From Hyaloraphidium curvatum (lineage: Eukaryota; Monoblepharomycota; Hyaloraphidiomycetes; Hyaloraphidiales; Hyaloraphidiaceae), in the NCBI GenBank assembly GCA_025558095.1, contig JAIVFI010000040.1:412667-476666 (forward strand): a stretch of DNA of 64,000 nucleotides, in the 5' to 3' direction. Below the pieces are notes generated by a model. The model was not told the DNA's origin. It worked only from the letters and a program-made list of their open reading frames with translations, and did no database searches. Every line of letters starts with the position of its first letter. Positions within the stretch are counted from its first letter, which is position 1. Of the stretch, positions 29,953-41,247 are shown one piece after another. Made by a program: the position numbers and the translations under genes.

Positions 29953-31366
29953 TCACCACGCTTTCGGGCACACCGCAATCCCCTCCGCCATCACCCCTCC
30001 CAGTACCGTCTTTCCCGCCCCCGAATCCGCAGCCGCCGCCGTCACGTCCGCCAGCACCGCGCCGTCGTCGTGGTAGACCAGCTCCCACCCCTTCTCGGAC
30101 CCGGGAACGAGCCTGCCGACCCCCGAGGGGGCGGGGCTGGAGGCGGGCGAGGTGTGGTGGAAGTGCAGGTAGAGCTGCGAGCGCGACGGGAAGAGGGCAA
30201 AGAGGGTGGTGTTGGTGCGGGGGTCGTGGGAGAGGTTGTCGACGCCCGAGCCGATTGCCTGCCACCAGAGGGGTGACCCGGTGAGCGAGCGCCAGGAATG
30301 CGGACACGGCGAGGTACCCACCACGCGATCCCGCTCCGTGAGCGAGCCGTCCGCCGCGAGGTCAAACACCCCGATCGATCCCCCGCGGGAGCTGCACACC
30401 CACGCAGTGCGCCCGTCCGGGGAAACCAGCACGCCGTTGGCCGCGATCAGCCCCGTCGCTACGCGCCGGCATTCCGGCTCGGCGTCGGGAAGGTCCGAGA
30501 AGGTGCAGTGCGCGACCGAGGTCACGGGGAAAGGGCCGTACCGGTCCTCGAGGGTGCGGAGGGGAGGGAGGAGGAACATGTGGTCGTTGGTGACGAGGAA
30601 CGAGTTGGGGGAGGTGGGGGCGACGTCTTTGAGGGGCGGCGACGGTCAGGATCCATAACACGGGCCTAGCGGGAAGCCCACCATTCGGGCTGACGATGTC
30701 GGGATGGCACACGTCCCTCACCCACGCCGCCTCGGCGCTACCCAGGGTATGGTCAAACACGGTCACGCACGATCCGGAATGCTTGTGGTTCACGGCGAAC
30801 ATCCTTACCGACGCGTCCTTGGGCGCCTTGCCCGCCCCGAGCGGCTTGGACGCGTACCACAGGCCCAGCCCGTGGGTGCGCAGCTCTGGAACCGCGCCGT
30901 CGGGGTACTTGAGCGACAGCGGCGTCAGGGCTCCGCCGCGGGTCCACGCGCGGAGGTTGTAGGCGAAGAGCTTGTCCAATGCGGGGTCGGGGTTGCCGCG
31001 CCACGCCAACGGCGGAAACCACGCCCGTCGTGCTTCCAATGAGGATGCGCAGGCGAGGAAGGCGGTGCTCGACGGGTGGTGGATTTCGACGTCCTCGCAG
31101 CCCGACAGCCGCGTGTCGACCCAGCACCCCTGGCGGCCCAGCCCGACGGTGTCGTTGTGCCCCTCCATTTTAAGCACGTTGGGCTCCACGCGGCCGAGCA
31201 GCGGGGCGACATGGGCCGCGACTGGGTCCAGATACGGGAACACCGAGGGCGGGACGGCGACGGGCGTGTTTGTCGCGTGGAAAACGAGCAGCGCCGTTAG
31301 CGCCGTCACGGGCGCCGCGAGCAGGAAGAGCAGGAACGTCGTCGCCGCGGACGGCCGGTCGGACAT
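29953..31366 (-). CDS. Paraoxonase/arylesterase-like protein with N-terminal membrane anchor
   Basis: Exons complement(30682-31366) and complement(29953-30626) join in phase 1 across a 55-bp GTGGGC...AAAG intron. One signal-anchor helix (FLLFLLAAPVTALTALLVF) precedes a six-bladed-propeller-type domain. Family motifs are GCEDVEIHH, the spliced SPNDVAPTSPNSFLVTNDHMF (calcium-binding Asn/Asp and the NDH motif), ANGVLVSPDGRTAWVCSS, VDNLSHDP and GGVMAEGIAV. Paraoxonases hydrolyse lactones and aryl esters in a calcium-dependent way, on the lumenal or outer side of a membrane. The natural substrate here is unknown; quorum lactones are possible but unproven. Only 67 bp separate its ATG from the stop of the AlkB-like gene upstream on the same strand. 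Confidence 0.85.
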
Positions 31367-31433
31367 CGCGGGAAGCGTGGGGGAGACAGCAGACGGGGCG
31401 GTCCCTCGCCCTGACTCGCTATCCGCACACTAA

Positions 31434-34247
31434 TCACGCCGCCCCTTGCTTCGCGGGGAGGATGATCCGTCGCGCCGTACAAGCCATCCTGAACCCCTCT
31501 GGGTCCACACGATGGTCGTACCGCGACTGCAGCTCGGCTCCCCGCATGATCAGCACGTCCCCATGTCTGGCGCGATCGGCCACGTTAGCACCCTCGCGCG
31601 GCACCGTCACGGGTAACCCACAGCAGCAGGATCCGCAGCACCTTTCCCCCTCCCTCTCCCACGTCGGCCTTGGCACCCCGCGGCTTGTGCTTGCTGCGGA
31701 AAGACATGACGCACGGCGACCCCATGCTCCACGTCGCCACGGTGCCCTGCACCCCGGGCTCGCCGTCGTCGTGCCAGTCCATCTTGGAGCTGCGCGCGTA
31801 CAGCGCGATGAGCATCTCGTTGAAGTCGACCCGGGATTCGGAGGAGAGGAAGGCGAGGGCGGGGAGGGTGGAGAGGTGGAAGGGGGAGGGCTCCATGAAG
31901 TACGAGTGGCCGTACTCCTCTGTGGACGGATGCGGCGTCAGCAAGTTCGCACCGCTCCCCGCCAGCCTCGCGTGCACGCACCGCCAAAGTTAACGCTGTA
32001 ATGGCTCGTCACCGTACCCTTCCCCAGCGGGCTCTGCTTGAGCACCCTCCTCTCGAAGCCGATCCCTCCGTTTTCCGGCCCCAGCGAACCGTGCAGCTGC
32101 AGATCCCTGAACACCTCATCCGCCCGATCCACCAATGGGGTGCCGTGGGCCCGGCGGTGCTCCACCGTGCAGCCGTTCGGGAACGCGTACACGGTCTCGC
32201 GGCGCCCGTCCGGCAGGAACCCCGAGCTGATCCCCAGCACGTGCCCAGCATCCGGTTTGCCGAGGGACCCGTCCCCCGCCACCCTGCCCTGCCCCGTCCA
32301 CGCCGTCGACACGTCGCCCACCGGCCTCGCGATCGCGGCGGTGCGGCCGCAGCCGAGGCAGGTCCAGCCCGTCCAGCTGCGCGAGCAGGAGATGCGGCCG
32401 CAGGTGCGGCAGTGGAACGCGGTGCGGTCGAAGGTGCCCGGCGGGGAGTATGCTGGCGGGGGGGCGGGGAGGATCGGGAACGGGGGCGTGAAGAGGTCGT
32501 CCGGTTCCAGGACGGGGAGAAGGAAGGTGGGGTGGTAGTGCAGCTGCGTCGGCGGCGGGAAGAGCACGTACGCGGGGGGTTGCAGGGAGGCGTCGAGGGT
32601 GCGGAGCTTCCACCACGCTTCGCAGTCGAGGTTGCCGCACATCCAGCCTTCCTCCCACCGACGCGGACCCTTCCACCCGCAGAGGTGGCACGCCTCCACC
32701 GGCTTGGCTGAGGTGGCGAGGTACGGCTCCCAATCGGGGTTCCACGCCGTCGGCATGGCCGCCTGCACGAGGCGGGGGGCGGTGCCGTCCGACATGACGT
32801 AGCGCAGGGTCTGGGGTGGGGTGGGAGGGTTGGAAGCACGCCGCTTGCGCTTGCGGTCCGCGGCCTCGGGCGAGATCGGCGTGGGCGGAGCGTGCCTCGG
32901 CCGCGTCCGCACGACCACCTGGCCGTCCACAACATCCAGGTATTCCTCCACGTCCTCCCCATTCGCCCGATTGGGAAGCGCACCCCGCTCCACGGGCCCC
33001 TCGATCGCCGCCGGCCCCCCGTCCATGTAGCTCCGCACGCTGCCGTCAGGATCCACGCGCTGCATGACCAGGTGCGGCCACCACCTGCCCGCAACCGAGC
33101 GGTCGGTGTCGGGGGAGCCGGTGCGGATGAATTCGGCGCGGAACTTGTAGCGCAGGGCCGTACGGGGTCCGGGGGCGGGAGAGTCCGGGGCGGGCGGGAG
33201 GTCGTCCGAGGGCGGAGGGGAGGGGAGGTGTGATTCGGGGGGCATGCTGTCAACTGTGCTGGCATCGCCGGGGTCCATAGGCTCAAGCTTGATCGCTGGA
33301 TCCGCCGTCGGAGCGGCGAGGTTGTCGGGCTGTTCGATCTTCACCGCCACGTCGGCCTTGATCTCGCCCTTGGCCTCCTTGCCCGGCTTTTCCGGAACCC
33401 TCGATCGCCGCCCCGTCTTCGGCGCCTTCTTCCCCTCGGGCAGCGCGGGCTCGGGTTCGATCCAGTAGTCCGTGATCTTGGCCCACCCCATCACCACGTA
33501 CCGGGGCTTCATCCCGTCGGCCACGCCTCGTGGTCCCGTGCCCGCGGGCAAACCCCCGGCAAGGCGATCCCAGTCCAGCGGACACTCGTACCGCGTCCCG
33601 AAGATCGGCAACACAGGTGTTCCGTTGCGGTAAGCGTCCAGGAACAGCCTCCGCGAGGGATCCTTCTCGCTCTGCGAGCTCTTCATCGCGCCCGAGGAGG
33701 GATCGAAGTGGCCCCCCGTGTGCGAGATGAGCACGTTGCCCGTAAACACGTCCGCGTTGGCGATGCTCGTCGTGGAATCGATCAGCCAGACCGGCACGCG
33801 CTCCGCCCCCGGCGCAGCTGGGTCCTCGCGGGCGGGGTCGAAGGGCAGGGGGACGGGGTACGTGCCGCCCTGGTAGGAGCGGAAGTACTTGGAGCCCTCG
33901 CAGATTTCCTGGCGCGTGGCGGACCACACGGGCGGGCGGAGCGGGGGAGCCGGGGGAGGGGGCTGGTCAGGGGCCGGGGGTTCGGGCGGCGCATCGCGGC
34001 CAAATGGCCGTCTTGGGGTCTCCTTCGGCCCCGATGGGCGCATCGTAATCGGATCCATAGAATGGCACGGAGATTCGCGGTAGGAACGAACGGCAAAGAG
34101 CGCGAGCGCCGCGTTAACCTCGTCGGGCGCGGGGGACCCCGCGGGCAGCGGCTCCCGCGGCGCATGAAATGCAGGCGCCGCCGCCGCCGGTGTGGGAGGC
34201 AGAGGCGCGATGTCGCGGAAGAGCTCGCTGATCGGGGGGAGCCGCAT
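31434..34247 (-). CDS. Large fungal AlkB-like 2OG-Fe(II) dioxygenase with zinc-ribbon modules
   Basis: The start is ATG 34247; introns are complement(31920-31981) and complement(31567-31621). The N-terminal 400 residues are a conserved-looking domain (QEICEGSKYFRSYQGGTYPV, TRYECPLDWDRL, YVVMGWAKITDYW) plus an acidic Pro-rich linker and a basic KRKRR stretch that could be a nuclear signal. Two zinc modules follow (CHLCGWKGPR...CGNLDCEAWW and CRTCGRISCSRSWTGWTCLGCG). The C-terminal AlkB domain has FNEMLIALY, WHDDGEPGVQGTVATWSMG (HxD iron site), then the spliced LLLHGDVLIMRGAELQSRYDHRV (distal His) and FRMACTARR (2OG-binding Arg). Fungi have multi-domain AlkB-like proteins of this order. Substrate is probably a nucleic acid or chromatin, by inference. 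Confidence 0.85.
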
Positions 34248-34371
34248 CGCGCGGGGGGCAGGGGGAGCGCGGGGTGGTCCCGAGGATGGCCCACTGGCGG
34301 CTGCAGCTTTCGCAAGTGCAACTTGCAGACGACATTTCGAATCTATCTCAGGATTACACGTCCCGTCCCTT

Positions 34372-36740
34372 TTACGGCGACGGAACGAACCGCCTGGTAG
34401 TCCATTCCCCCACGAGCTTGCCCCTGGCGCGGGGATCGCGACGCCAATAAGTCACACGGATCCTCCGAAACGATCGAAGGACGCACCACTTCTCCAACCC
34501 CTTACCCGCGTCCTGCCTCCCGATCCGACACTCCACCAGCCGCACGCCCTTGCCGGCGAACGCCTCGTCGAAGGACTTTTCGAGGGATTCTGGGGTGTCC
34601 GCCAGGTAACCGCGGCCGCCACCGAACAGAGCAGGGAGGGCGGCGTAGTCCCACGACGGGATTGAGTTGTAACTCCCCTTGTGCAACACCTCCTGCGACG
34701 GAAGCAAAGCAATCAGACCTCTCTACGAGCCCGCGCAGCACCCTGAAACTCGCCTCGATGGTGTTCCCGCTGTTGTTCTCGAGCACGATCAGAACGTCGG
34801 CACCCGATGCGATCATGGTGCTGATGGCCTGCGCGGTGACCTGCAGCGCGCCGTCGCCGACCAGCAGGACGACCTCTCGGGTGGGGTCGCCGAGCGCGAA
34901 GCCGAGGGCTGCGATTGCGGTCAGAAAGCATCGATCGGGTTGGAAGCAGACGGGAAGCCCACCAGCAGGCGTTGCGTACCCGATCGCGCCGTACTGGAAC
35001 TGCATCTCCGCCTCCACGTCCTGCAGCCTCAACATCGCCCCGTCGAACTGAGAGTTGCCGATCTCCAGCACCAGGGCCGACCCGGGCCTCAGCCTGTGCT
35101 GCAGCGCGTCGACGATCTCCTTCCTCGTGAGGGGCGCCTCGCCGCGGGACGTCTCGGAGTTGGGCTCGTGCGCGCGGGCGCCGCTGCCGGCGAAGGCGTC
35201 CCAGCTTGCCGGCTTCTGGTGGAGCTGTGCGTCCAGGAGGGCGGAGAGGAGAGCGGGCATGGCAATGCGGGCCTCGCGGCCGTCGGGGAGCCGCACCCGT
35301 TCGGGGCCGACATCCAGCACCCTGTCTTCCTTGAGCTTGGTCTGGAACCCGGCGGTCGAGTAGTCGCTCCACTGCCCGCCCACGCACACCACCAGATCCG
35401 ACGCCTCGACGATCCGCGCCAGCTCGGCGGAGGAGGAGCACGGGCCCCAGTACGTCCCCGCGAACCGCCACCCCGGGTTCTCGGGGACGCAGCCCTTGGC
35501 GTGAGGCTGGATTGCAACGGCGCAGCCGAGCTTGGGGAGGAACGCGTGGACGGCGGTGAGCGCGGAGAAGCGGCGGGTCTTGGGGCCGATCAGGACGACT
35601 GGGGAGGAGGAGGCGTTCCAGACGGCGGTGAAGGCCGAGGCGGCGGCGTCGAGCAACGAGGTCGGCGGGGTCTCGTAGATGGGGTGCAGGAGAGGGAAGG
35701 GTGAGGCGAGGCCGGTAGGGAGGGGTTGCAGGGCGAGGTTGGTGGGGATCTCGATGTAGGATCTGTCGAGAAAAGAAGGTGCCGTACGTGAACAAAACAG
35801 GCCAGCGATACCTTGAGCCGAAACGCGCAGGTGAAGGCCGAGGCGGCGGCGTCGAGCAACGAGGTCGGCGGGGTCTCGTAGATGGGGTGCAGGAGAGGGA
35901 AGGGTGAGGCGAGGCCGGTAGGGAGGGGTTGCAGGGCGAGGTTGGTGGGGATCTCGATGTAGGATCTGTCGAGAAAAGAAAGTGCCGTACGTGAACAAAA
36001 CAGGCCAGCGATACCTTGAGCCGAAACGCACGGCTTGCGGCAGAGAATGGCTTCCGAGATGGCCTGATCAATCATGGAGACGGCGTTCGTGGGTGTCCTG
36101 TGGGTTTGGAAAGAGGATTACGTACGTCGAAGGCTTCGCTCCCTCGGCGACTCCACCGACCACCCACTTTATCCGCCCGGTCCAGCAGGTCATGCCCTTC
36201 ATCGTTTCGATCGCCAGGTCGTACCGTCCTTCAAGCCCGGTCGTGTGGTGCGCCACCCTCCCCGATCCGAACTCCCCGGTGTTGACCGACCCGCTCACGA
36301 CCAGCAACGCCACGTCCTCCGCGAAAGCCCCGGCCACGGCGTTGCACATTCCCAATGCCCCGACCGTGAAGGTGACAACAACGACTCCGAGAGGAGGACG
36401 AGTCTGGCCCGGCGCGGAGGATATGCTTCTGGACAGGCCATCGGCAGCATAACCGGCCTGGAGCTCGTTGGCGCAGCCGATGTACCGGAGCCGCTTGCCC
36501 TTCTGGAGTTCGTCGAGGATCCCGAAGTTGTAGTCTCCTGCAAAACAAGTGAGAAGCGGAAACGCGGTTGCCTGCTGGGGGCACGAGGAAAGGGACCGAC
36601 CCGGGACGCCGAAGAACTCCTTCACGCCCGCTTCCTCGAGGCGGTAGGCGAGGTAGCGCCCAACGGTGACCTGGTTCTCGGCAATTGGGTGCGGCTCTAT
36701 GCGGGGGAAGGTGCCGGTCTCCTCCAGCGCGACGGGCATC
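34372..36740 (-). CDS. ThDP-dependent decarboxylase (pyruvate/indolepyruvate decarboxylase family)
   Basis: The start is probably ATG 36740 (MPVALEETGTF); ATG 36797 and ATG 36847 are in frame. The PYR domain has VGRYLAYRLEEAGVKEFFGVPG, then after an intron DYNFGILDELQ and CANELQAGYAADGLSR (catalytic Glu). The central domain has IEIPTNLALQPLP and VVLIGPKTRRF. The PP domain has LEIGNSQFDGAM, AIGYATPAGG and the ThDP/Mg motif GDGALQVTAQAI...LENNSGNT (GDG-x-NN). The last join (complement 34693-34741) gives EASFREVLHKGSYNSIPSWDY. It non-oxidatively decarboxylates a 2-oxo acid in the cytosol; which one is unresolved. A 203-bp tandem duplication inside the gene (35628-36029) repeats an intron acceptor and exon start and must be skipped in splicing for a normal product. 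Confidence 0.87.
35628..36029 (-). repeat. 203-bp tandem duplication inside the decarboxylase gene
   Basis: Segments 35628-35826 and 35831-36029 are near-identical (199 bp, one mismatch noticed: AAGAAGG versus AAGAAAG), separated by GCAG. On the coding strand each holds the 3' part of an intron, its CGACAG acceptor and the exon start encoding SYIEIPTNLALQ. The donor GTGCGT is intact only upstream of the second copy. At the junction of the copies it is altered to CTGCGC. Confidence 0.93.
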
Positions 36741-36965
36741 GTGTTCGGATGAGGAAGATGAGGTAGTGGGGAGAGGTGACTGTGCGGTCCAGTCATCGCG
36801 CCCGGGCGTCCGAGCGTGTCCAATTCTCCCGTCCCGCACCGACTCACTTAAACCTCGAAGGAACGGCTGCGAACGGACGCAACTCAAGCTCCTCAGCTCT
36901 CGTGCCTCGCTCCACCCGGGGAGCGTCAAGCCGCATCATCCTCTCGCCGCGCCCCGCTCAAGACC
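36741..36965. promoter_or_regulatory. Divergent promoter between decarboxylase and VOC genes
   Basis: About 225 bp separate the two likely start codons. No TATA box or operator was recognised. The alternative upstream decarboxylase ATGs (36797, 36847) would narrow it. Confidence 0.4.
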
Positions 36966-37536
36966 ATGTCGAGCAACCCCGCGCAGCTCGTCGGCACGGA
37001 CCCTCGGGAGATGCACACCATCACCCCGCACCTCGTCTGCGCCGACGCCGAGAAGGCCATGGACTGGTACGCCAAAGCCTTTGGCGCCAAAGACTTGGCG
37101 CGCCTCCGCTCGCCGGAAGAAAGGCTGCTCCACGGCTCGATGGAGCTCGGCGACTCGCGCATCATGCTCGTCGACGAGATGCCCGAGATGGGGGCGCGCG
37201 GGCCCAAGCTGCTCGGAGGGAGCCCGGTCACGCTGCACATCAGCTGCCCGAACGTCGACGCGGCTTTCGCGCGCGCGGTGGAGGCGGGGGCCGAGATCGT
37301 GGTGCCGGTGGCGGACAAGTTCTGGGGTGCGTTTTTCAGCACGCGGGGAAGAGTCCGGATCGCTGAATGTGGCATTCCCGTCCACAGGCGACAGGTACGG
37401 CCAGGTCCGCGACCCCTGGGGCCACGAGTGGTCCATGGCGACCCAGATCCGCAAAGTCACCCTCGAGGAAGCCGAGAAGGCGATGCTGCAGGCGATCGAG
37501 GCGCGCAACGCCGGCGTCGCTGCCGAATCCGAGTAG
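36966..37536 (+). CDS. VOC-superfamily (glyoxalase/PhnB-like) protein
   Basis: Exons 36966-37326 and 37388-37536 join in phase 1 (61-bp GTGCGT...CACAG intron), giving 169 residues. The fold signatures are ITPHLVCADAEKAMDWYAKAFGA, LLHGSMELGDSRIMLVDE, VTLHISCPNVDAAFARAVEAGAEIV and, after splicing, FWGDRYGQVRDPWGHEWSMATQ. This is the PhnB/YdcE-like branch of vicinal-oxygen-chelate proteins. The metal-binding His and Glu positions can be seen in HLV/LHI and HEWS. The reaction is unknown; relatives include glyoxalases, dioxygenases and antibiotic-binding proteins. Confidence 0.9.
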
Positions 37537-37757
37537 GCCGCCAAGGCCACGAGGGACGGGCATGGGGCCTGAAGTGGGTTCGCGCTTGAAACATCAATCG
37601 GATGACATCTAGCTAACGCCCCGCGCAGCCGTGCCGAGCACTGGATCCCCGAGCATGCGGAAGCGTCTTCATCTTTGGAGCGACAATAGCAGAACTGCGG
37701 ATGAGGTAGCTCCTTCTGGCCAGTGATCTTGTCAACATGTCAGTTCCCCCGCGCTCC

Positions 37758-38921
37758 TCAGGCCTGCTTGGCTACGGCCTTCGCGATGGCGACAATCAGC
37801 GCCCCATTCTCCCCGTCCTTGTTGCTTTCCTCCCCCATGGTGGTCCCGTACAGCCTGTTTGCCGACAGCTTGACCACCACCACGCCCTCCTGCGGCGCCA
37901 CATACACGTTCTGGTTGTAGACCCCTTCCGCGGAATAGTGCGGCCCGCCCGGCCACAGCCACCACTGGTACCCATAGCCTACGGGGAGCTTGTGCCCTGC
38001 GATCTCGGTCTGACCCGGCATGAGGTGATCCGCGTCGGCCTTTGTGGATGCGGCGACCCAGTCCGCGGGGACGACCTGCTTGCCGTCCCACTTGCCGCCG
38101 TTGCGGTAGAGCTCCCCGATCTTGGCAAAGTCGCGCGCCGTGAGCAGAAGCCCGCCAAAGGCCATCTCCCGGCCCTCCGTGTCGATGAGCCAGTACCCGG
38201 TGTCCTCGAACCCGAGCGGCCCGACGAGCTTCTCCGACATGTACTCGGCGATCCCCTTGCCCGTCGCGCGCACGAGCAGGTTTCCCAGGGCCTGGGTGTC
38301 GCCCGAGTTGTACCTGCACAGCGTGCCCGGCGGGACCTCCTTGGCCATCTTGGCGACGAAGTTGTCCAGCGTGTTGCCGCCGGTGAAGCACGCGCCGAAC
38401 TTCATGATGTCGCTCTCTGGGTCGGAGTAGTCCTCGACCCAGCGCGCCCCGGAGGACATCTGGAGCACGTCCTTGATGCACACCCCGTCGTACGCCGAAC
38501 CCGGCTCCGCGGAAATGTACTTGGAGATGGGCTCCTCGATCGAGCCGATGAGGCCCTCGGCGACGGCGATGCCTACCAGCGCCGAGGTGAAGGATTTGGC
38601 CACCGACATGGACGGCCAGACCACGTCGCGGCCGCCGGAGAGGAAGTAGCGCTCGTGCACGACCTTGCCGTCCCTGAGGACGAGCAGCGCGGCCGTGTCG
38701 GTCGCCTTCAGGGAATCCTCGACGGCGAGCGTCTTTCCGTCGAATTCGAACGTCTCCGGGAGGACGGCCGGCTTGCCCTCCGGGAACGGGCGCGGGGAGG
38801 CTGACGGCGGCATCGCCTTGTTCGCGAACAGCTCCTTGAAGCGCGCAAAGTTGTCGTGCTGCGGCACGCCCTGGAACATGCCGATGTCGAGGAACGACAG
38901 GCGCGCCGGAGGGGCCGCCAT
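37758..38921 (-). CDS. Beta-lactamase-fold serine hydrolase (class C / 6-aminohexanoate-dimer-hydrolase-like)
   Basis: An intronless frame gives 387 residues from ATG 38921 (MAAPPARLSF). The frame stays open upstream, and an ATG near 39099 would add an Arg-rich leader, possibly mitochondrial. Catalytic motifs of the serine beta-lactamase/DD-peptidase fold are present: SMSVAKSFTSALVG (SxxK nucleophile) and CRYNSGDTQALG (YxN). The late block YGYQWWLWPGG, YNQNVYVAPQEGVVVVKLS is typical of 6-aminohexanoate-dimer hydrolases and related esterases. It probably hydrolyses an amide or ester in the cytosol or mitochondria; the substrate cannot be predicted. No signal peptide is seen with the 38921 start. 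Confidence 0.88.
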   Translation of the reverse strand: MAAPPARLSFLDIGMFQGVPQHDNFARFKELFANKAMPPSASPRPFPEGKPAVLPETFEFDGKTLAVEDSLKATDTAALLVLRDGKVVHERYFLSGGRDVVWPSMSVAKSFTSALVGIAVAEGLIGSIEEPISKYISAEPGSAYDGVCIKDVLQMSSGARWVEDYSDPESDIMKFGACFTGGNTLDNFVAKMAKEVPPGTLCRYNSGDTQALGNLLVRATGKGIAEYMSEKLVGPLGFEDTGYWLIDTEGREMAFGGLLLTARDFAKIGELYRNGGKWDGKQVVPADWVAASTKADADHLMPGQTEIAGHKLPVGYGYQWWLWPGGPHYSAEGVYNQNVYVAPQEGVVVVKLSANRLYGTTMGEESNKDGENGALIVAIAKAVAKQA

Positions 38922-39157
38922 CGCCGCGATTCCTGCCGGAGTGGTGTGGGGGACGCGGCGCGGAGAGTGAGGTGTTGGTTGACCCGCTTCCGCTCCGGGA
39001 GCCGCGATCGAAGCCCGGACGACCCCGACGACGCCTCGGACGTCCGACAACGACCCCGCCTTTCGAAGACGACTCCGAAACCAGCGTCCGGTGCCCATAA
39101 TGAATAAGCCGACAGTAAGCCCGACACAAGCCGTCCAACCCCGTTCTCTCCCCGCCA

Positions 39158-40758
39158 TCAGACGCTGTAGCTCGTCCTCCTCCACGCCGGGCACCGCTTC
39201 TCCTGCCCCGGAACCTGGCCGTACCCCGCCTTCTTGAGCTCCGCGATGAACCGGTCCATCCGCGCCACCACGTCCTTCATCTCGGCCATCTGGACGAGGA
39301 TGCCCTTGGCCCGGCGGGTGCCGACGAGCTGCGCGAGGGTCATCGGCTTGTAGGAAGGGTTGAACCACGAGGGTTTGGAGGATTGGATGAAGTTCTGCGC
39401 GGCGGGCGGGCGGTGTGGTTAGGCCCGTCCTCCGGGTGCGGGGAAGGCAGCGAACCTTGAAGGCAAGGAGCTCCTTGTAGTAGAGCGCCAGTGTCGCCCA
39501 CGACTGCTCCGGGATCCCGGGCTCCAGCATCTGCTCCCACGCGTGCTCGTTCCCGTGGTTGACGAAGTTGCTGTCCGGGCGCGGATCAGCGTTTGCCGGC
39601 GACCCCCCCGCGCCGCGGGACCCACCACTCCTTGGGCGACCACGACACGCGGAACAGCTTCGGCCCTGCCTTGTACATGGCTGTCAGCCGCTTGTCGCCG
39701 CAGTAGTAGTGCGATGTCCTGTCCGCCAGCTGGTGCAGGTAGATCCCGTAACGCACCCACAGCTCCGGGATCGTCTGGCCAGTCGCGTTGTCCTTGCTCG
39801 TGGGCAGCGACGCCATGTAGGCGCCCAGCTGCCTGACCTTGGTGATGTTGGTGATGGTCGCCGGGTTGGGGTAGTCGCAGTTGGGGTCGTTGGGGCAGTC
39901 GTAGTCGATGATCTGCTCGCCGAGCGTGGTGTTGGCCGCCGCGGCGGGGATGGGGCCCTGGATGATGGTGCCGAGGATGGGCGGCCTGATGGTGTTGTCG
40001 ACGAAGGAGCCGTCGTCGAGGCAGCGGTCGCCCTGGACGGGATGCGGGGGTCAGCGGGCCCAGGAGAGCGATGCCGCACCGCGGGCCACCTTGAAGTAGT
40101 TGCCGTTCTTGGGGTAGGTGATCCCGCACGTGCACAGCAGGTCCGACCTCCCGAACGCCCACGTGCGGGCCTGCGCCAGCATTCCCTCGGAGTTGTAGTC
40201 CTGCACCCTGGGGTTGAGCCCGTTGGTCGGCGGGCGCGTCAGGCCGTAGAGGATGCCGAGGTGCCGGATGTGGCTGCCCGTGAGCGTCGAGATGCGCATC
40301 ATGCCGCGCATTTTGGGGGGGAACCACTGCACGGGCAGTGGAGTCCCACATGAGTCCGTCGGCGTCCATTGCACCTGTGGGGGGGTTGTCAGCGGGGGCG
40401 ACGGACGGCGGGGCAGCTGAGGGAGGCCCACAAAGTCGATGGTGTTGGAGCTGGCGGCGAACCAGTAGGCGGCGTCGCGGGTGAAGCCAACGGCTTGGGC
40501 CGTGAAGAAAATCGCGTCAAAGTGGAGGAAGCCGCGGCAGGTGTCGGCGCCGAATGTCTGGCTGCCCGAGGCGAGGTTCGTCGCGGTGCACTGCGGGTCG
40601 TTTGCGTCGACCTTGCAGTTGAGGTCGATGGAGGCCTGGAACAGCGCCGTGACATTGTTGCGCCCAAAGCATGTCTCCTCGACAAAGGCGGCGGCGGGCG
40701 GCGCGAGGGCAAACAGCGCCGCGAGGGCGAGCGCGGCGGCGAGCGCGGCGCGCCTCAT
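39158..40758 (-). CDS. Secreted protein of unknown function with a His/Asp-rich core
   Basis: Five exons fit, joining in frame at introns complement(40375-40431), about 40035-40088, about 39560-39620 and about 39398-39462. A signal peptide (MRRAALAAALALAALFALAPPAAA) starts the protein. Notable conserved-looking segments are HFDAIFFTAQAVGF, YLHQLADRTSHYYCGD, NFVNHGNEHAWEQMLEPG (complete only after splicing) and TLALYYKELLAFK. The HxxxDRxSHxxC and NHGxEHxWEQ motifs could form a metal site, as in the helical zinc-dependent phospholipase C fold, but that is inference. The C-terminus is charged and helical. Product is about 430 residues, extracellular. Confidence 0.72.
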
Positions 40759-41247
40759 CGCGGCTCGGATCGTGCGGGGCGACGCCGGGGGCGCTGAGCA
40801 GAGGCAGATAGGCCGGCAGTCCGCGAGCCGTCGCGCGCGAGGAGTGGGGACAGGCCGCCCGAGTTGTTGAGGGACGAGGACATTCCGCCCAAGCCACGCC
40901 GCGTGAACTGGATGACGAAGCCGCCCGGCGGCGTCCCAAAGAACACGAAGGCGGCCGCCAGATGTGCTACAAAGCACGCACTACGAAGATCCGGTTGCTG
41001 TCGAGATACTTCGGTGATGCTGGGCCGCCCGTCGCCCATGCACCGGCGGTGGACACGACGAAGAGGCTTCCGGCCGCGACCCATCAGCGCCATCCGGCTG
41101 GCAGCGAGCCGCACGGCCATCTCCGTGTGATCCTTCGGACTGATGGAACGGTACGGTGCGTGCTGGGTCCACGAGGCTCGCGGGATGCCGCTCGTCCGCG
41201 GAAGGCAATCAATTGGCCGGCCGCCCGGCTCCCCCGATCCGCTCGCG
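40759..41247. other. Divergent intergenic region with a weak minus-strand candidate
   Basis: On the minus strand about 40985-40830 encodes a plausible hydrophobic stretch (FVAHLAAAFVFFGTPPGGFV) followed by IQFTRRGLGGMSSSL, possibly an exon of a small membrane protein. Start, stop and splice sites could not be fixed, so no gene is called. Confidence 0.3.
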
